64,000 nucleotides of DNA from Malacoplasma penetrans HF-2 (GCF_000011225.1 NC_004432.1:868001-932000), one strand, 5' to 3'; shown: positions 1-9,415, counted from the stretch's first letter. Numbers and translations: made by a program. Notes: generated by a model not told the origin, from the letters alone.

Positions 1-11
1 GTATGTAGAAA

Positions 12-170
12 TAACACCAATTACTTCTACAAAATCTAAACTAAATGCAAAAAATTTATGTTATTTATTTTATTTCTAGTGTTAATTAACAACTATATTA
101 AGTCTTTTTGATATATAAATGAAATATGTTAAATAGATAAAAATATAAAAAGTAGAGTTAATTGGTGTTA
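12..170 (+). promoter_or_regulatory. Invertible promoter cassette of the gene left of the window, OFF orientation
   Basis: Two inverted copies of TAACACCAATTA (12-23 and, as TAATTGGTGTTA, 159-170) flank exactly 135 bp. The interior carries the family promoter TTAACA...TGATATATA reading rightward, away from the gene whose start lies left of position 1. The right core sits in a perfect stem (GTAGAGTTAA/TTAACTCTAC) with A and T tracts. The repeats and promoter motifs are seen directly. The OFF call is inferred from promoter direction. Confidence 0.85.
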
Positions 171-182
171 ACTCTACTTTTT
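147..182. terminator. Bidirectional terminator at the cassette's right core
   Basis: Hairpin AAAGTAGAGTTAA / TTAACTCTACTTT around the 12-bp core, with A-tract before and T-tract after. It would end the leftward gene at 230-1384 and also stop rightward transcripts from the cassette promoter. Confidence 0.8.
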
Positions 183-229
183 ATAATGACACTAACATAT
201 GTAGTTTGTTATAGTATTTAAATTAACTT

Positions 230-1384
230 TTAATTAACAGTCAAGCTTACATCAAAAGTAAATTCTTTAGAACCTGAAGATCCATCATCTCATACATAAC
301 TTGTATCATATGGTTCTGCAGTTACAGTAACTGTATAAACTTTATTACCATTGTTTGTTGCAGTAGCACTAGTATTTTCAGTTGCATTTGTTGGAGTAAA
401 TTTACAATTATAAATTCCTAGAGCAGCTGAAATTTTGTCATTGCTTAAATCAGTACTACCAGTTGCAGTAGTGTAACCTAATTTTTGTAATATAGTTGAT
501 GCAGCATCATCTCCTGTAACTTCATCAGTTGTTGCCGATGGGGCATTACCTGTTTGACTAAAATTAAGTGTAGGATCAATCCCAACATTAAAATTAAAGT
601 TAGTTGTAGTTCTATTAGCTTCACCTACATTTGTTCCAGCAACAGTAATTGTTAAATTAGGAACCACTAAATTAAGATTTGAAACAGGAATTTGTAAATC
701 ATAATTAGTTGCAGTTGCACTAGCTCCTGTTGGTGTAGCAGTTACATTAACATGAAGTAAGTCTCCATTTGTAAAACCTAGATTATTACTTACTGCTAAT
801 GTAGTAGTTTCTGGAATACTAGCAACACCAGCATTTTCTAAAGCAGTTTTTAAAGTTTCTCTTACACTTAGTTTATTGTGCAAATCATCTAATGATTCAA
901 TATTTATTTGATCACTTTCAGATGTATATACAAGCTTGTTTGCATCTGCAATTGTTATATTATTTGAATTATCTTCAGAATCTTCTCAATTTCCAGTTTC
1001 ACCATTAAAAGTTAAACCTGTTCATAATGCTCTTGAAAATTCTCCACTAACTGTAACAGATAGATCAGATACTTCACTTAATGCTTGACCATTGGCAAAA
1101 ACATCACTTAAATGATTATCTTTAATATCAGCAGCTATTTTTTGATTCGCATTTAGAGTTCCTGTTGAATCATAAATATCAGATAAAGAACCGCTTAAGT
1201 TTACAGTTTCATTAAGTTCAGGTGTAATAGTTTGAGTTTGTTGGTTTCCATTACCACCATTATTATTTCCATTGTTATCACTTGTTGAAGAACAAGAAGA
1301 AACAATCACTGGAACTGTTGCAACAATTCCAAAAGCCCCGGTCATAGCCAAAGCTTTCAATAATTTAATTTTTTTAATTTTCAT
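230..1384 (-). CDS. P35-family surface lipoprotein (single unit), paralogue 1
   Basis: Surface lipoprotein of the P35 family, 384 aa with UGA read as Trp. Residues 1-30 form a basic-hydrophobic signal and Cys31 follows ...VIVSS, a lipobox for LspA cleavage and membrane anchoring. A short Asn/Gly linker (about 35-50) follows. The family blocks then appear in order: NLSGSLSDIYD, FANGQAL, LLHVNVTATPTG, LQIPVSNLNL, FNFNVGID, LGY, LGIYNCKFT and a C-terminal WDDG...EFTFDVSLTV. The ATG has an AAAGG Shine-Dalgarno 19 nt upstream, as in all paralogues here. The promoter cassette upstream (1471-1629) points away, so the gene is inferred silent in this sequence. The family is an immunodominant antigen group; the exact function is unknown. 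Confidence 0.93.
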
Positions 1385-1470
1385 ATTTAGTTAATAATTA
1401 TTACCTTTCAAAATTTGAAATTTAAAAAAGACAAATTTACCAGTTAAATAAGAAAAACAGCAAGTAGAGA

Positions 1471-1629
1471 TAATGTAAATTATTTCTACAAAAGATAAAC
1501 TAAATGCAAAAAATATATGTGTTTAATTTTGTTTTGAATACTAATTGTTAACTATATTAAGTCATTTTGATATATAAATGAAATATGTTAAATAGATAAA
1601 AACAAAAAAGGTATAGTTAATTTACATTA
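1471..1629 (+). promoter_or_regulatory. Invertible promoter cassette of the 230-1384 gene, OFF orientation
   Basis: Cores TAATGTAAATTA (1471-1482) and TAATTTACATTA (1618-1629) are exact inverted repeats around 135 bp. The promoter inside has -35 TTAACT (1548-1553), a 17-bp spacer and extended -10 TGA-TATATA (1571-1576), reading rightward. Rightward transcripts would meet the stem at the right core within about 60 nt. Confidence 0.88.
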
Positions 1630-1643
1630 ACTCTACCTTTTTT
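1604..1643. terminator. Terminator stem at the right core of the cassette
   Basis: Stem around TAATTTACATTA with arms AAAAGGTA(T)AG / CTCTACCTTTT, A-tract on the left and T-tract on the right. No gene ends directly against it on the right, so its visible role is to stop the outward promoter. Confidence 0.7.
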
Positions 1644-1744
1644 AAGTTATGGAATTTCAAATTTAGTATTAAAAAAGCATTAACTAAATAAATCTAAATT
1701 GATTTATATCATTAAATAAAATAACTTTAATAATTTTCAGAATT

Positions 1745-1776
1745 AAAAAAAGACATTTTTTAAATGTCTCTTTGTT
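1745..1776 (-). terminator. Terminator downstream of the 1979-2434 gene and its 3' region
   Basis: AGACATTT (1751-1758) pairs with AAATGTCT (1762-1769). On the minus strand a run of T follows, as expected for intrinsic termination. It lies 200 nt past the stop of the DIP1984-like gene, so the transcript would include the GC-shifted stretch at 1785-1975. Confidence 0.65.
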
Positions 1777-1784
1777 TGTTAACA

Positions 1785-1975
1785 AACCCCAAACCTCCCT
1801 CACAATACAGTCAACATCATGGTAATAAACAATAATTAATAACTATACACTTTTGCATTATTAGCTATAACAATAAGTGTATTTTTAATTTAAATTTAAT
1901 TATATTGTTTCAACAAGGATTGCAACTAACGCTGTTGCCTGCGTGATATTCGCCCTGTAATTGTTACCAACTTAA
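1785..1975 (-). other. GC-shifted intergenic stretch, candidate structured RNA or gene remnant
   Basis: No convincing gene. About 1918-1968 is roughly half G+C in a strongly AT-rich region, and a second C-rich patch lies at about 1787-1802 (GAGGGAGG...GGGG on the minus strand). Small stems are visible (GCAAC...GTTGC; ATACACTT...AAGTGTAT; the palindrome GTTTGTTAACAAAC at 1774-1787), and the stretch ends at a terminator. One minus frame reads ...RANITQATALVAILVETI and then stops, which could be a decayed C-terminus. It does not match tmRNA, RNase P RNA or SRP RNA hallmarks that I could recognise. Confidence 0.35.
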
Positions 1976-1978
1976 CAA

Positions 1979-2434
1979 TTATTCAATTAGATCAATTGCT
2001 CAATTACTTTCTTGTAATTTGTTATCTAATAAACGTAGTTCTTTAGACATACTATCAATTTTAGATTGTCAGTTAGAAACTATAATAGTAGATTTAATTT
2101 TAATCTCACTATTTCTTGCACGATATGAACCTTGGCTTCCAGAATATGCAACATCTTTATAAGCTTGAATCTTAACTAAAAGTGCATCCTTTTTAGCAAT
2201 CATTTCAGTTAAAGTAATTCCATCAACTTTAATTAAAGAATTAGTTAAATTAATTTTGGCTACTAAATAATGAAAACGTTCAATTGCATTATCTAAGTCT
2301 TGTTTTAATTTAAGTGGATCTTCTGAAGGTTTTTCTCCTTCTTGAACTAAAACATTAGTTTTTAAACGATTTTTTAATTCTTCAATACTTCTGCTTAAAT
2401 CTGCTCTTTCTTGTAAAGCTTCTGCTAATTTCAT
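1979..2434 (-). CDS. DIP1984-family (septicolysin-like) protein
   Basis: Small helical protein of 151 aa starting MKLAEALQERADLSRSIEEL. It resembles the DIP1984/septicolysin family: an N-terminal heptad-rich helix, the block LQERADL...LKNRL near residues 6-25, and a C-terminal coiled-coil stretch (QSKIDSMSKELRLLDNKLQ) ending in NWAIDLIE. One in-frame UGA (Trp, 2069-2071) lies about 30 residues before the end. The start has AAGGG 6 nt upstream. It is probably cytosolic and its biochemical role is not established. It sits alone between the P35 array and a flavodoxin, with its own terminator downstream. Confidence 0.75.
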
Positions 2435-2597
2435 AATATTCCCTTAAGTAATTAATTACTATATTCTAACAAGAATTAAATTTAAAAGACTAATTGGAAA
2501 ATTAAAAACTTTACCATAATAATATCTAATGTATATAAACACTTAAATACAAGCAAATATTATGTTGTTTAAATTAAAGATATAAATTTATTAAGCT

Positions 2598-3077
2598 TTA
2601 ATCTAATTGATTAATTAGACTTTGAATATCATTATTTAATGAATAACTACTAATTAGTTTTCCTTTTTTAACATTTGCATTAGGAACACATTTTTTAAAA
2701 TCTGAGATTATTGATTCTAAAGAAGAACCTCCTGATGTACAAAAAGGTATAACTGTTTTGTTTTTAAAATCATAAGATTCTAAAAAAGTACAAACAACTT
2801 TTGGAACTGTATATCATCAAATTGGAAATCCAATAAAGAAAACATCATAATCATCAAAATTTTCTATTTTATTAGCAACTTCTGGTCTTGCATCTGTATT
2901 AGCTTCAACTTCTGCACGACAATCTTTTGTATTGTAATCAATATCTTGTGCTGTATATGGTTGTTTTGCTAATATTTCAAAAACATCTGATTTAACTTTT
3001 GAATGTAATGCATTTGCTGCTTTTTTAGTATTTTGAGTTAATGAAAAATAAGCAATTAAAGTTTTATTATTAGCCAT
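2598..3077 (-). CDS. Flavodoxin
   Basis: Flavodoxin of 159 aa, a small FMN-binding electron carrier of the cytosol. The N-terminus KTLIAYFSLTQNTKKAA is the beta-strand plus phosphate-binding loop of the fold (S/T-x-T-x-N/G-T). FFIGFPIWWY near residue 86 is the conserved strand and aromatic loop that stacks on the flavin, and its two Trp are both UGA. PFCTSGGSSLE is the later G-rich loop. This is the longer FldA-like NAD(P)H-dependent type common in Firmicutes. The start has AAAGG and a plausible promoter (-35 at 3138-3143, -10 at 3113-3118). It is monocistronic. Confidence 0.85.
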
Positions 3078-3112
3078 AATATTATTCCTTTAAATTAATA
3101 TGATTTGTTATC

Positions 3113-3143
3113 ATTGTAAAACTTAAAGTAAGGTTTAAGTCAA
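3113..3143 (-). promoter_or_regulatory. Candidate promoter of the flavodoxin gene
   Basis: On the minus strand TTGACT (3138-3143), then a 19-bp spacer and TACAAT (3113-3118). The spacer is longer than ideal, so this is tentative. The rest of 3144-3332 is AT-rich with nothing else recognisable, and no inverted 12-bp cores are present. Confidence 0.4.
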
Positions 3144-3332
3144 TTGCAATTAGATTGGTTTTATATAAATAATTAGTTTACAAAAATTTCTTCAAATCTT
3201 AAACACAAATTTTAATGAAAAAGATAATTTTAAAATTAACAAGATTATTGAATTTTAATAAATTTAAAATAATTTTTTTCAAAACCATTATTAAATAAAA
3301 ATTTATATCTATGAAAAGGAAATGTATAAAAC

Positions 3333-3368
3333 AAAAAAGTAGAGCAAATTTTATTAGCTCTACTTTTT
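3333..3368 (-). terminator. Terminator of the 3412-4563 P35 gene
   Basis: AAAAAGTAGAGC pairs with GCTCTACTTTTT across an 11-nt loop. It resembles the cassette stems but has no TAA-N6-TTA core and no partner repeat, so it is a plain terminator. Confidence 0.8.
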
Positions 3369-3411
3369 GTTAAATTTTTTTAATATAGATTTTTGTTATT
3401 TAAAAACTTAT

Positions 3412-4563
3412 TTAGTTTACAGTTAAACTAACATCAAAAGAAAACTCTTTAGTATCTGTTGAACCATCATCTCAAACATAGTTAGAATCATATGGTGCTG
3501 CATCTACTACAACAGTATAAACTTTATTACCACCAAGACCTGCTGTAGCACCTTGTTTTTCTGTAGCACTCTTAGGAGTAAATTTACAATTGTAAATTCC
3601 TAGAGCTGCTGATATTTTATCATTATCCAAATTATTGCCTGTTTGATACCCTAATTTTTTAAGAACTTCTGTTGCATTATTAGCTTCAGCTGTAGTAGCA
3701 GTAGGAGCAGTACCAGTTTGAGTAAAGTTAAGCGTTGAATCTATTCCAATGTTGTAACTAAAGTTTGTAGTTAAATCACTTACTGCTTCTATATTTGTTC
3801 CAGTAGAATTATTTGTTGCACTAACTGAAACTTTAAGTATTGTTTTTAAGTTAATGTTAGATACAGGGATTTGTAAATCTAAATTAAGATTTCCTCCATT
3901 AGCTGCAGTTCTATTTGCTTTTATATTTACATGAAGTAAGTCTCCATTTGTTAAGCCTAATTTATTTTCAACTGTAAAACTTGAAGTGTTAGAAAAACTT
4001 AAATTTGCAGCAGTTAAAAAAGCTTGTATAGTAGTATCATCTTTAAATGTTTCTTGTTTTAATGCATTTAATGAAGCAATATCTATTTGTGGTGCAGCAG
4101 CAGGGTAAGTAACTTTAACAACTCCTGTAACTGCAGATCATGTAGTATAATCACTTCCTTCAGTTCATTGAGATGCACTAAATCCACCATCTACAGTTAC
4201 AGTAGATTGATTAATAACATCTTTTAATTCAGAACCATTAGTAAAATAATTTTCTGGATTTGCTTTAATATCTTCTGATATTAATTCATTTGTAGTTTTA
4301 GAATCTGTTCCATAAATAGTGCTTAATTTACCATTTAATTCCACATTATCTTTAAGTTCTGGCTTAACAGTTTTATTTTCTTGTTGGTCAGTATTGCCTG
4401 ATCCTCCACCATCACCTTGATTTCCATTTCCACCTGTATTATTTCCTGATCCACCATTATCAGTAGAAGAACAAGATGAAACAATTATTGGAACTGTTGC
4501 AACAATTCCAAAAGCTCCGGTTAATGCAAGAGCTTTCAATAATTTAATTTTTTTAATTTTCAT
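3412..4563 (-). CDS. P35-family surface lipoprotein (single unit), paralogue 2
   Basis: 383 aa with several UGA Trp codons. Signal and Cys31 are as in paralogue 1, followed by a Gly/Asn linker (about 35-60) and VELNGKLSTIYG. The family blocks GLTNGDLLHVNIKAN, DLQIPVSNINL, LTTNFSYNIGID and ALGIYNCKFTPK follow, with C-terminus YVWDDGSTDTKEFSFDVSLTVN. The C-terminal 150 residues are closest to paralogue 1. The start is preceded by the family's far Shine-Dalgarno (19 nt). Its cassette at 4654-4811 points away, so it is inferred OFF. Confidence 0.93.
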
Positions 4564-4653
4564 ATTTAGTTAATAATTATTACCTTTCAAAATTTGAAAT
4601 ATAAAAAAGACAAATTTACCAGTTAAACTAAGGCAATAATTATTAAGGAGAGG

Positions 4654-4811
4654 TAATTGGAATTATCTGAAATTAAATTCAAATAAATACAAAAAATTTA
4701 TGTGTTTTATTTCATTTTCAGTACTAATTAATGACTATATAAACCATTTTTGGTATATAAATGAAATATGTTAAACTAATGCATAATAAAAAGTAGAGTT
4801 AATTCCAATTA
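4654..4811 (+). promoter_or_regulatory. Invertible promoter cassette of the 3412-4563 gene, OFF orientation
   Basis: Cores TAATTGGAATTA (4654-4665) and TAATTCCAATTA (4800-4811) flank 134 bp. The interior carries the family promoter with extended -10 TGG-TATATA reading rightward. Confidence 0.87.
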
Positions 4812-4824
4812 ACTCTACTTTTTT
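4788..4824. terminator. Terminator stem at the right core; ends the 4868-6187 gene
   Basis: AAAAGTAGAGTTAA / TTAACTCTACTTTT around the core, with A and T tracts on both sides, so it can act in both directions. Confidence 0.78.
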
Positions 4825-4867
4825 ATTTAATAAAATACTTAGTTTATTTTTTATTTATAACCAAATT

Positions 4868-6187
4868 TTATGGTTGCGCAGCTGCAGTAATATCAAGAAT
4901 TACATCAAAAGAAATGTTTTTTGCCGTGCTAGTTCCATCTTCTCATACATATCCATCATTTGGTTTAGCACTTAATGTGATTGTATATGTTTTTTCATTT
5001 TCTTCATTACCACTATTAGTTTTGGGTTCTATTTTAGAATTAGAGTCTTTTGAAAAAGTAACATTATAAATTCCTAAACCTTCAATTAAGTTCTCATTAT
5101 TTAATGTTGCTTCTTGACCTTGAGTTCCTTCATTTGCATATCCAAATTTAACTAATATAGTATCTAGCTTCCCAGCATCTGATTCAGTAGCTTGAGGTTT
5201 AGCACCTTCATTATCTTGATTAGTAGAATCATTAATTCCAATATTATAAGTTAATGTTGTTCTTAATGTAGATGTAGTTACATTATCCCCTTTAACTGTT
5301 ACTTCTAAATCAGTTAATTTTAGATTTAAATCTGAAACTGGAATTTGTAAATCATAGTTAGTAGTAGTATCTTCTGAACCTTCTACTTTTGTTGTTCCTA
5401 CAACATTAACATGAAGTAAATCTTTATTGTCAGAACCTAAAGCTTTATTAGTAAAACCTAAAGCATTGTCAACACTATATGTTGTGTTAGCTTCTGGTTT
5501 TGTTTCGGTATCTTTAAGAATCTCTTTAAGTTTTGAATCATTCAATTGTGTTTTCAAATCACTTAATGATGAAATAGTAAGAGGTTGAGTTTTAGATGGA
5601 TACAATAATTTATTTTCTGGTTCAATTAGTATACTAGTTTGGTCTGCTTGATCGTTCCCTCAAAACACACTTGAACCATCCGATGAATGGTTAAAAGGCA
5701 AACCAGTCCAAGTTGAATCTGGAAATTTATGATTTACACTAATGTCTAAACTAGAAATGTCTTTTAATGCTTCCCCGTTATCAAATACTTCACTAAGATT
5801 CTTTTTAATTTCATCTGCTATTAAATTATTTGTATTACTAGTATTAGCTGTGTCATAGATATTACTTAAAGCACCACCCAGTGTTACTGTTGATTTTATT
5901 TTAGGAGTAATAGTTTCAGTTTGTTGGTCTCCTTGATTACCATTCCCATTGTTTTCATTAGGATTACTTTCACCTTGGTTATTGCTATTACTATCACCAT
6001 TACCTTGACCAGAGTTGTTTTCATTGTTGCTGTTATTACCGTTATTATTATTATTATTATTTGAGTTATCATTTGTGTTATTGTCTGCAACTGAACAAGA
6101 AGAAATAATAATTGGAACTATTGAAACAATTCCTAAAGTGCTTGTTAATGCTAAAGCTTTTAATAATTTTATTTTTTTAATTTTCAT
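4868..6187 (-). CDS. P35-family lipoprotein, long divergent paralogue without an invertible cassette
   Basis: 439 aa, the longest single-unit member here. The signal diverges from the others (...ALTSTLGIVSIVPIIISSC, Cys near 31-32), and the Asn-rich low-complexity linker spans about 60 residues against 12-30 in the rest. The body keeps the family blocks: LGGALSNIYD, DLLHVNVVGT, DLQIPVSDLNL, TLTYNIGIND, LGIYNVTF and YVWEDGTSTAKNISFDV. The C-terminal tail is extended (DITAAAQP). The upstream 424 bp contain no 12-bp inverted cores, so expression is probably not phase-variable by inversion. The far Shine-Dalgarno is kept. Confidence 0.9.
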
Positions 6188-6524
6188 ATTTAGTTAATAA
6201 TCATTCCTTTCTGTAATTTAATAAATAAAAAAATAATAGTTAAATAAATAAAAGAAAAAACAAAGTAAAAACAATTTTACTTCTGTGTTCTTTTTACCTA
6301 CTTATTTCTCTTTTAATTTTTAATTACTTATTATTAACTAAAAAAAGTAATATGTCCAATTAAATAAATGCATATATTTTTAACACTTGTTTGGTTCAAG
6401 TTGTTTTTTTTATAGAGTGTATATTTTCTTTTGAACTTTAAATATTTTTAATAAAATTACAAAAAAATAAATGTTTTGTTAACACACTTTTTTAGATTTA
6501 TTAGTTCATTAAAAACAAAAATAC
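6188..6524 (-). other. Fixed upstream region of the 4868-6187 gene
   Basis: AT-rich region without genes. Two weak minus-strand promoter candidates are visible: TTGAAC-17-TATATG near 6370-6400 and TTGGAC-17-TAATAA near 6340-6365. Neither is followed by the conserved leader seen at the other paralogues, and no TAA-N6-TTA inverted pair is present. Confidence 0.4.
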
Positions 6525-6562
6525 CTCTTTATTAAAGAGGCATTTTTGTTTAGTTCCCATTA
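6525..6562 (-). terminator. Terminator of the 6612-7742 gene
   Basis: CCTCTTT (6534-6540) pairs with AAAGAGG (6544-6550), flanked by A and T tracts. It is unrelated to the cassette stems, consistent with no cassette at this junction. Confidence 0.85.
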
Positions 6563-6611
6563 AATAGGAATTTGAATTTATTAAAACTTAGTTTGTTTTA
6601 TTTAATTTATA

Positions 6612-7742
6612 TTAGTTTCCTGTCATTGTAAAAGTAGCTTCAAAAGAAATTTCTTTTTCAGTGTTTGTACCATCTTCTCAAACATAATCAGTCAATGGTT
6701 TTGCTTTAAGTTTAATTGTAAACTTATCTTCAGAACCTTCTACAGGAGTAGCACTTACAGCTGTAAATTCACAATTGTATAAACCTAAACTATTAGAAAC
6801 TTTATCATTATCCAATTTAGTCTCATCACCAGTTTGAGTATATCCTAGTGCTTTTAAAACTTTCATCACTTCACCCTTATCTGTTTTTGCTAAATTTGGT
6901 TTTTCAGTAGGTGCAGTAACTTCTTCTTTTATACCAATGTTGTATGTAAAGTTTGTTGTTAAATCTGATACAGCTGCAACATTATTTCCTGTTGAATTAT
7001 TAGAAGCTGTTACAGAAACTTTAAGATCTGTAATTTTTAAATTAAGATCTGATACAGGAATCCCTAAATCCATATTAAGAGTTTTACCTGCTTGAGTTGC
7101 TGTTACATTAATATGTAATAAATCACCTCCAGTAAACCCTAATTCATTTTGGATCTTGTAACTGTCTGCATCAGCTGTACTAAAAACTAAATTTGATTCA
7201 TCACAAATAGCTTTTATTTTTGCTGAAGTATCTAATTGAGATTTAAGATCTTTTAAAGAATTTATATTTAGTTGTTTTGAAGTAGACTTATAAACACCTT
7301 TGTGAGTATCAGCTACAGCAGATCATTTTGAATAAGCATCTCCTGTTCATACAGAATTTGAATCAAAACTACCATCAACAGTAACACTTCATCCTTCTAC
7401 CTTCTTTAAGTCTTCTCCATTAGTGAAATAATTTTCTGGATTAGCTTTAATATCTTCAGCTATCAAAGTATTTGTATTTTTTCTGGAATCACCAGTGTTT
7501 GTAGTGTCATAAATTTTACTTAATGCACCACTTAAAGTTACATCTGATTTGATTGCAGGAGTATAAGTTGTACCTTGTTGTTGGTCAGTTCCGCTACCTC
7601 CACCACCTGTGTTGTTATCACCAGTTCCTCCATTGTTATCAGTTGACGAACAAGAAGAAACAATTACTGGAACTGTTGCAACAATTCCAAAAGCTCCGGT
7701 TAATGCAAGAGCTTTCAATAATTTAATTTTTTTAATTTTCAT
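6612..7742 (-). CDS. P35-family surface lipoprotein (single unit), paralogue 4
   Basis: 376 aa. Signal ...VPVIVSSC with Cys31, then a Gly/Asn linker and VTLSGALSKIYDTTNTGD. The central blocks are LGFTGGDLLHINVTATQAG, MDLGIPVSDLNLKITDLKVSV, LTTNFTYNIGIK, LGYTQTG and SLGLYNCEFT. The C-terminus is DYVWEDGTNTEKEISFEATFTM. It is most similar to the 9416-10543 paralogue (shared KITxLKVSV block with the same Asn/Gly insertion). Its cassette at 7829-7987 points away, inferred OFF. Confidence 0.93.
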
Positions 7743-7828
7743 AATATTTAGTTAATAATTATTACCTTTCAAATTTTGAAATATAAAAAAGACAAATTTA
7801 CCAGTTAAGTCAAAATCATCAGTAGAAA

Positions 7829-7987
7829 TAATCAGCATTATCTGAAATAAAAGTTCAAATAAATACAAAAAATATATGTGTTTTATTTAATTTAGGAAAA
7901 TATTTAGTAAGCATATAAGTAATTTTTGGTATATAAATGAAATATGTTAAGTTGGATTATGAAAAAAAGTAGAGTTAATGCTGATTA
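7829..7987 (+). promoter_or_regulatory. Invertible promoter cassette of the 6612-7742 gene, OFF orientation
   Basis: Cores TAATCAGCATTA (7829-7840) and TAATGCTGATTA (7976-7987) flank 135 bp. The extended -10 is TGG-TATATA, reading rightward. Confidence 0.88.
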
Positions 7988-8001
7988 ACTCTACTTTTTT
8001 T
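7962..8001. terminator. Terminator stem at the right core; ends the 8041-9129 gene
   Basis: GTAGAGTTAA / TTAACTCTAC around the core, with seven A before and a T-run after. This would terminate the one P35 gene inferred to be expressed. Confidence 0.82.
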
Positions 8002-8040
8002 AATAAAAAAAATTAATGTAATTTGTTTTAAAACAACTTT

Positions 8041-9129
8041 TTAGCTAAAAGTTGCTACAAATGAAATATCTTCTTTTGCTCCGTTTGTACCATCTTCTCA
8101 AAAGTAACCATCATTAGGTGTTGCTTTTAAAGTAACTGTATATTTATTATTATTAGTACTATCTTTTTCACTTTTAACAGCTTCAAATTTACAGTTATAT
8201 AAACCTAATGCATCTGCAAGTTTATCTTGATCTAATGTGTAAGTAGAACCTGAAACAGTAGCATATCCTAATTTTTCTAATACTTTTTCTGCATTTGTTC
8301 TATCAGCTTCTGCTAATGTTACAGCAGCAGGTGTTAGTGTTTTAACAGTGTTATCAATACCAATGTTAAATTTGTAATTTGTTGTTAATTCACTAGTTTT
8401 AATACCTGTTCCACTAACTGATATTTTTAAACCATCTATTTTTAAATTTAAATCAGATACTGGAATAGCTAAATCCATACTAACATCTGTTTGACCATCT
8501 TTTGCTGTTACATTAATGTGTAATAAATCTTCAGATAATGATAATCCATTATTTGTAACCTTATAATCAGTACCATTATTTAATTTTAAGTTTGGAATAA
8601 GATCACAGATTCCCTTAATTGCAGCAGAATCACCTAAAACTGTTTGTAAATCATTTATAGATTTAATATCCAATTGTTTTGATGCTTGTGAATATGTTCC
8701 TTTTTTAACATCTGCTTTAGCTGATCAAACACTGTATGCTTCACCTGTAAATGTTGATTCTGTAAAACCTCCATCTACTGTTACAGTAGCACTAGCTATT
8801 ACATCCTTTAAAGCTTCACCATTAGTGAAATAATTTTCTGGATTAGCTTTAATATCTTTAACTATCAATTGAGAAGTTGTTTCTCTGTCTGTGCCTGTTT
8901 TAGTATCATATATTTTACTTAATGCTCCAGTTAATGATACTTCAGATTTTATTGCAGGTGTAACTTCTGTTTGTTGAGTGTTACCATCTGTTCCACCATT
9001 CCCGTTTCCATTACCATTGTTTTCACTTGTAGAAGAACAAGAAGAAACAATTACTGGAACTGTTGCAACAATTCCAAAAGCCCCGGTTAATGCAAGAGCT
9101 TTCAATAATTTAATTTTTTTAATTTTCAT
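8041..9129 (-). CDS. P35-family surface lipoprotein, paralogue 5; the only one with its promoter facing it
   Basis: 362 aa. Signal and Cys31 are as in the family, followed by a short Asn/Gly linker, VSLTGALSKIYDTKTG, ENYFTNGEALKDV, DLLHINVTAKDGQ, MDLAIPVSDLNLKIDGLKISVSGTG, LTTNYKFNIGID and ALGLYNCKFEAV. The C-terminus is GYFWEDGTNGAKEDISFVATFS. It forms a subgroup with the 10839 and 12225 genes (KIDxLKISVxGTGIK). The upstream cassette is inverted relative to all others, placing -35 TTAACA (9294-9299) and -10 TATATA (9271-9276) toward this gene. It is therefore the one paralogue inferred ON in the sequenced molecules. Confidence 0.93.
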
Positions 9130-9217
9130 AATATTTAGTTAATAATTATTACCTTTCAAATTTTGAAATATAAAAAAGACAAATTTACTAGTTAAACAGA
9201 AAATTAATAAGTAGAGG

Positions 9218-9376
9218 TAACAAGAATTAACTCTACTTTTTTAATTTTTATCTATTTAACATATTTCATTTATATATCAAAAATATCTAATATTGTTAAT
9301 AATTAATATCCAAAATGAAATAAAAAACAAAAAATATTTGCATTTAGTTTCTATTTTTTAGAAATAATTCTTGTTA
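9218..9376 (-). promoter_or_regulatory. Invertible promoter cassette of the 8041-9129 gene, ON orientation
   Basis: Cores TAACAAGAATTA (9218-9229) and TAATTCTTGTTA (9365-9376) flank 135 bp. Everything between the cores is reversed relative to the other seven cassettes, while the outer flanks are not, so the switch point lies inside the cores. On the minus strand the promoter is TTAACA (9294-9299), 17-bp spacer, TGA-TATATA (-10 at 9271-9276), facing the ATG at 9129. The perfect stem is now at the left core (9209-9242), between promoter and gene, where it lacks a T-tract in the reading direction. Confidence 0.88.
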
Positions 9377-9415
9377 ACTCTACTTTTTATTTATAGTTTG
9401 TTTATTTGTTGATCA

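Noticed and set aside
1785-1975. tmRNA, RNase P RNA or SRP RNA
   Set aside because: No CCA-ended T-arm, no GAGGAAAGTCC-type core and no SRP tetraloop motif visible.
6015-6197. Leu-rich plus-strand reading frame
   Set aside because: Antisense of the Asn-rich linker and signal of the 4868-6187 lipoprotein; composition explains it.
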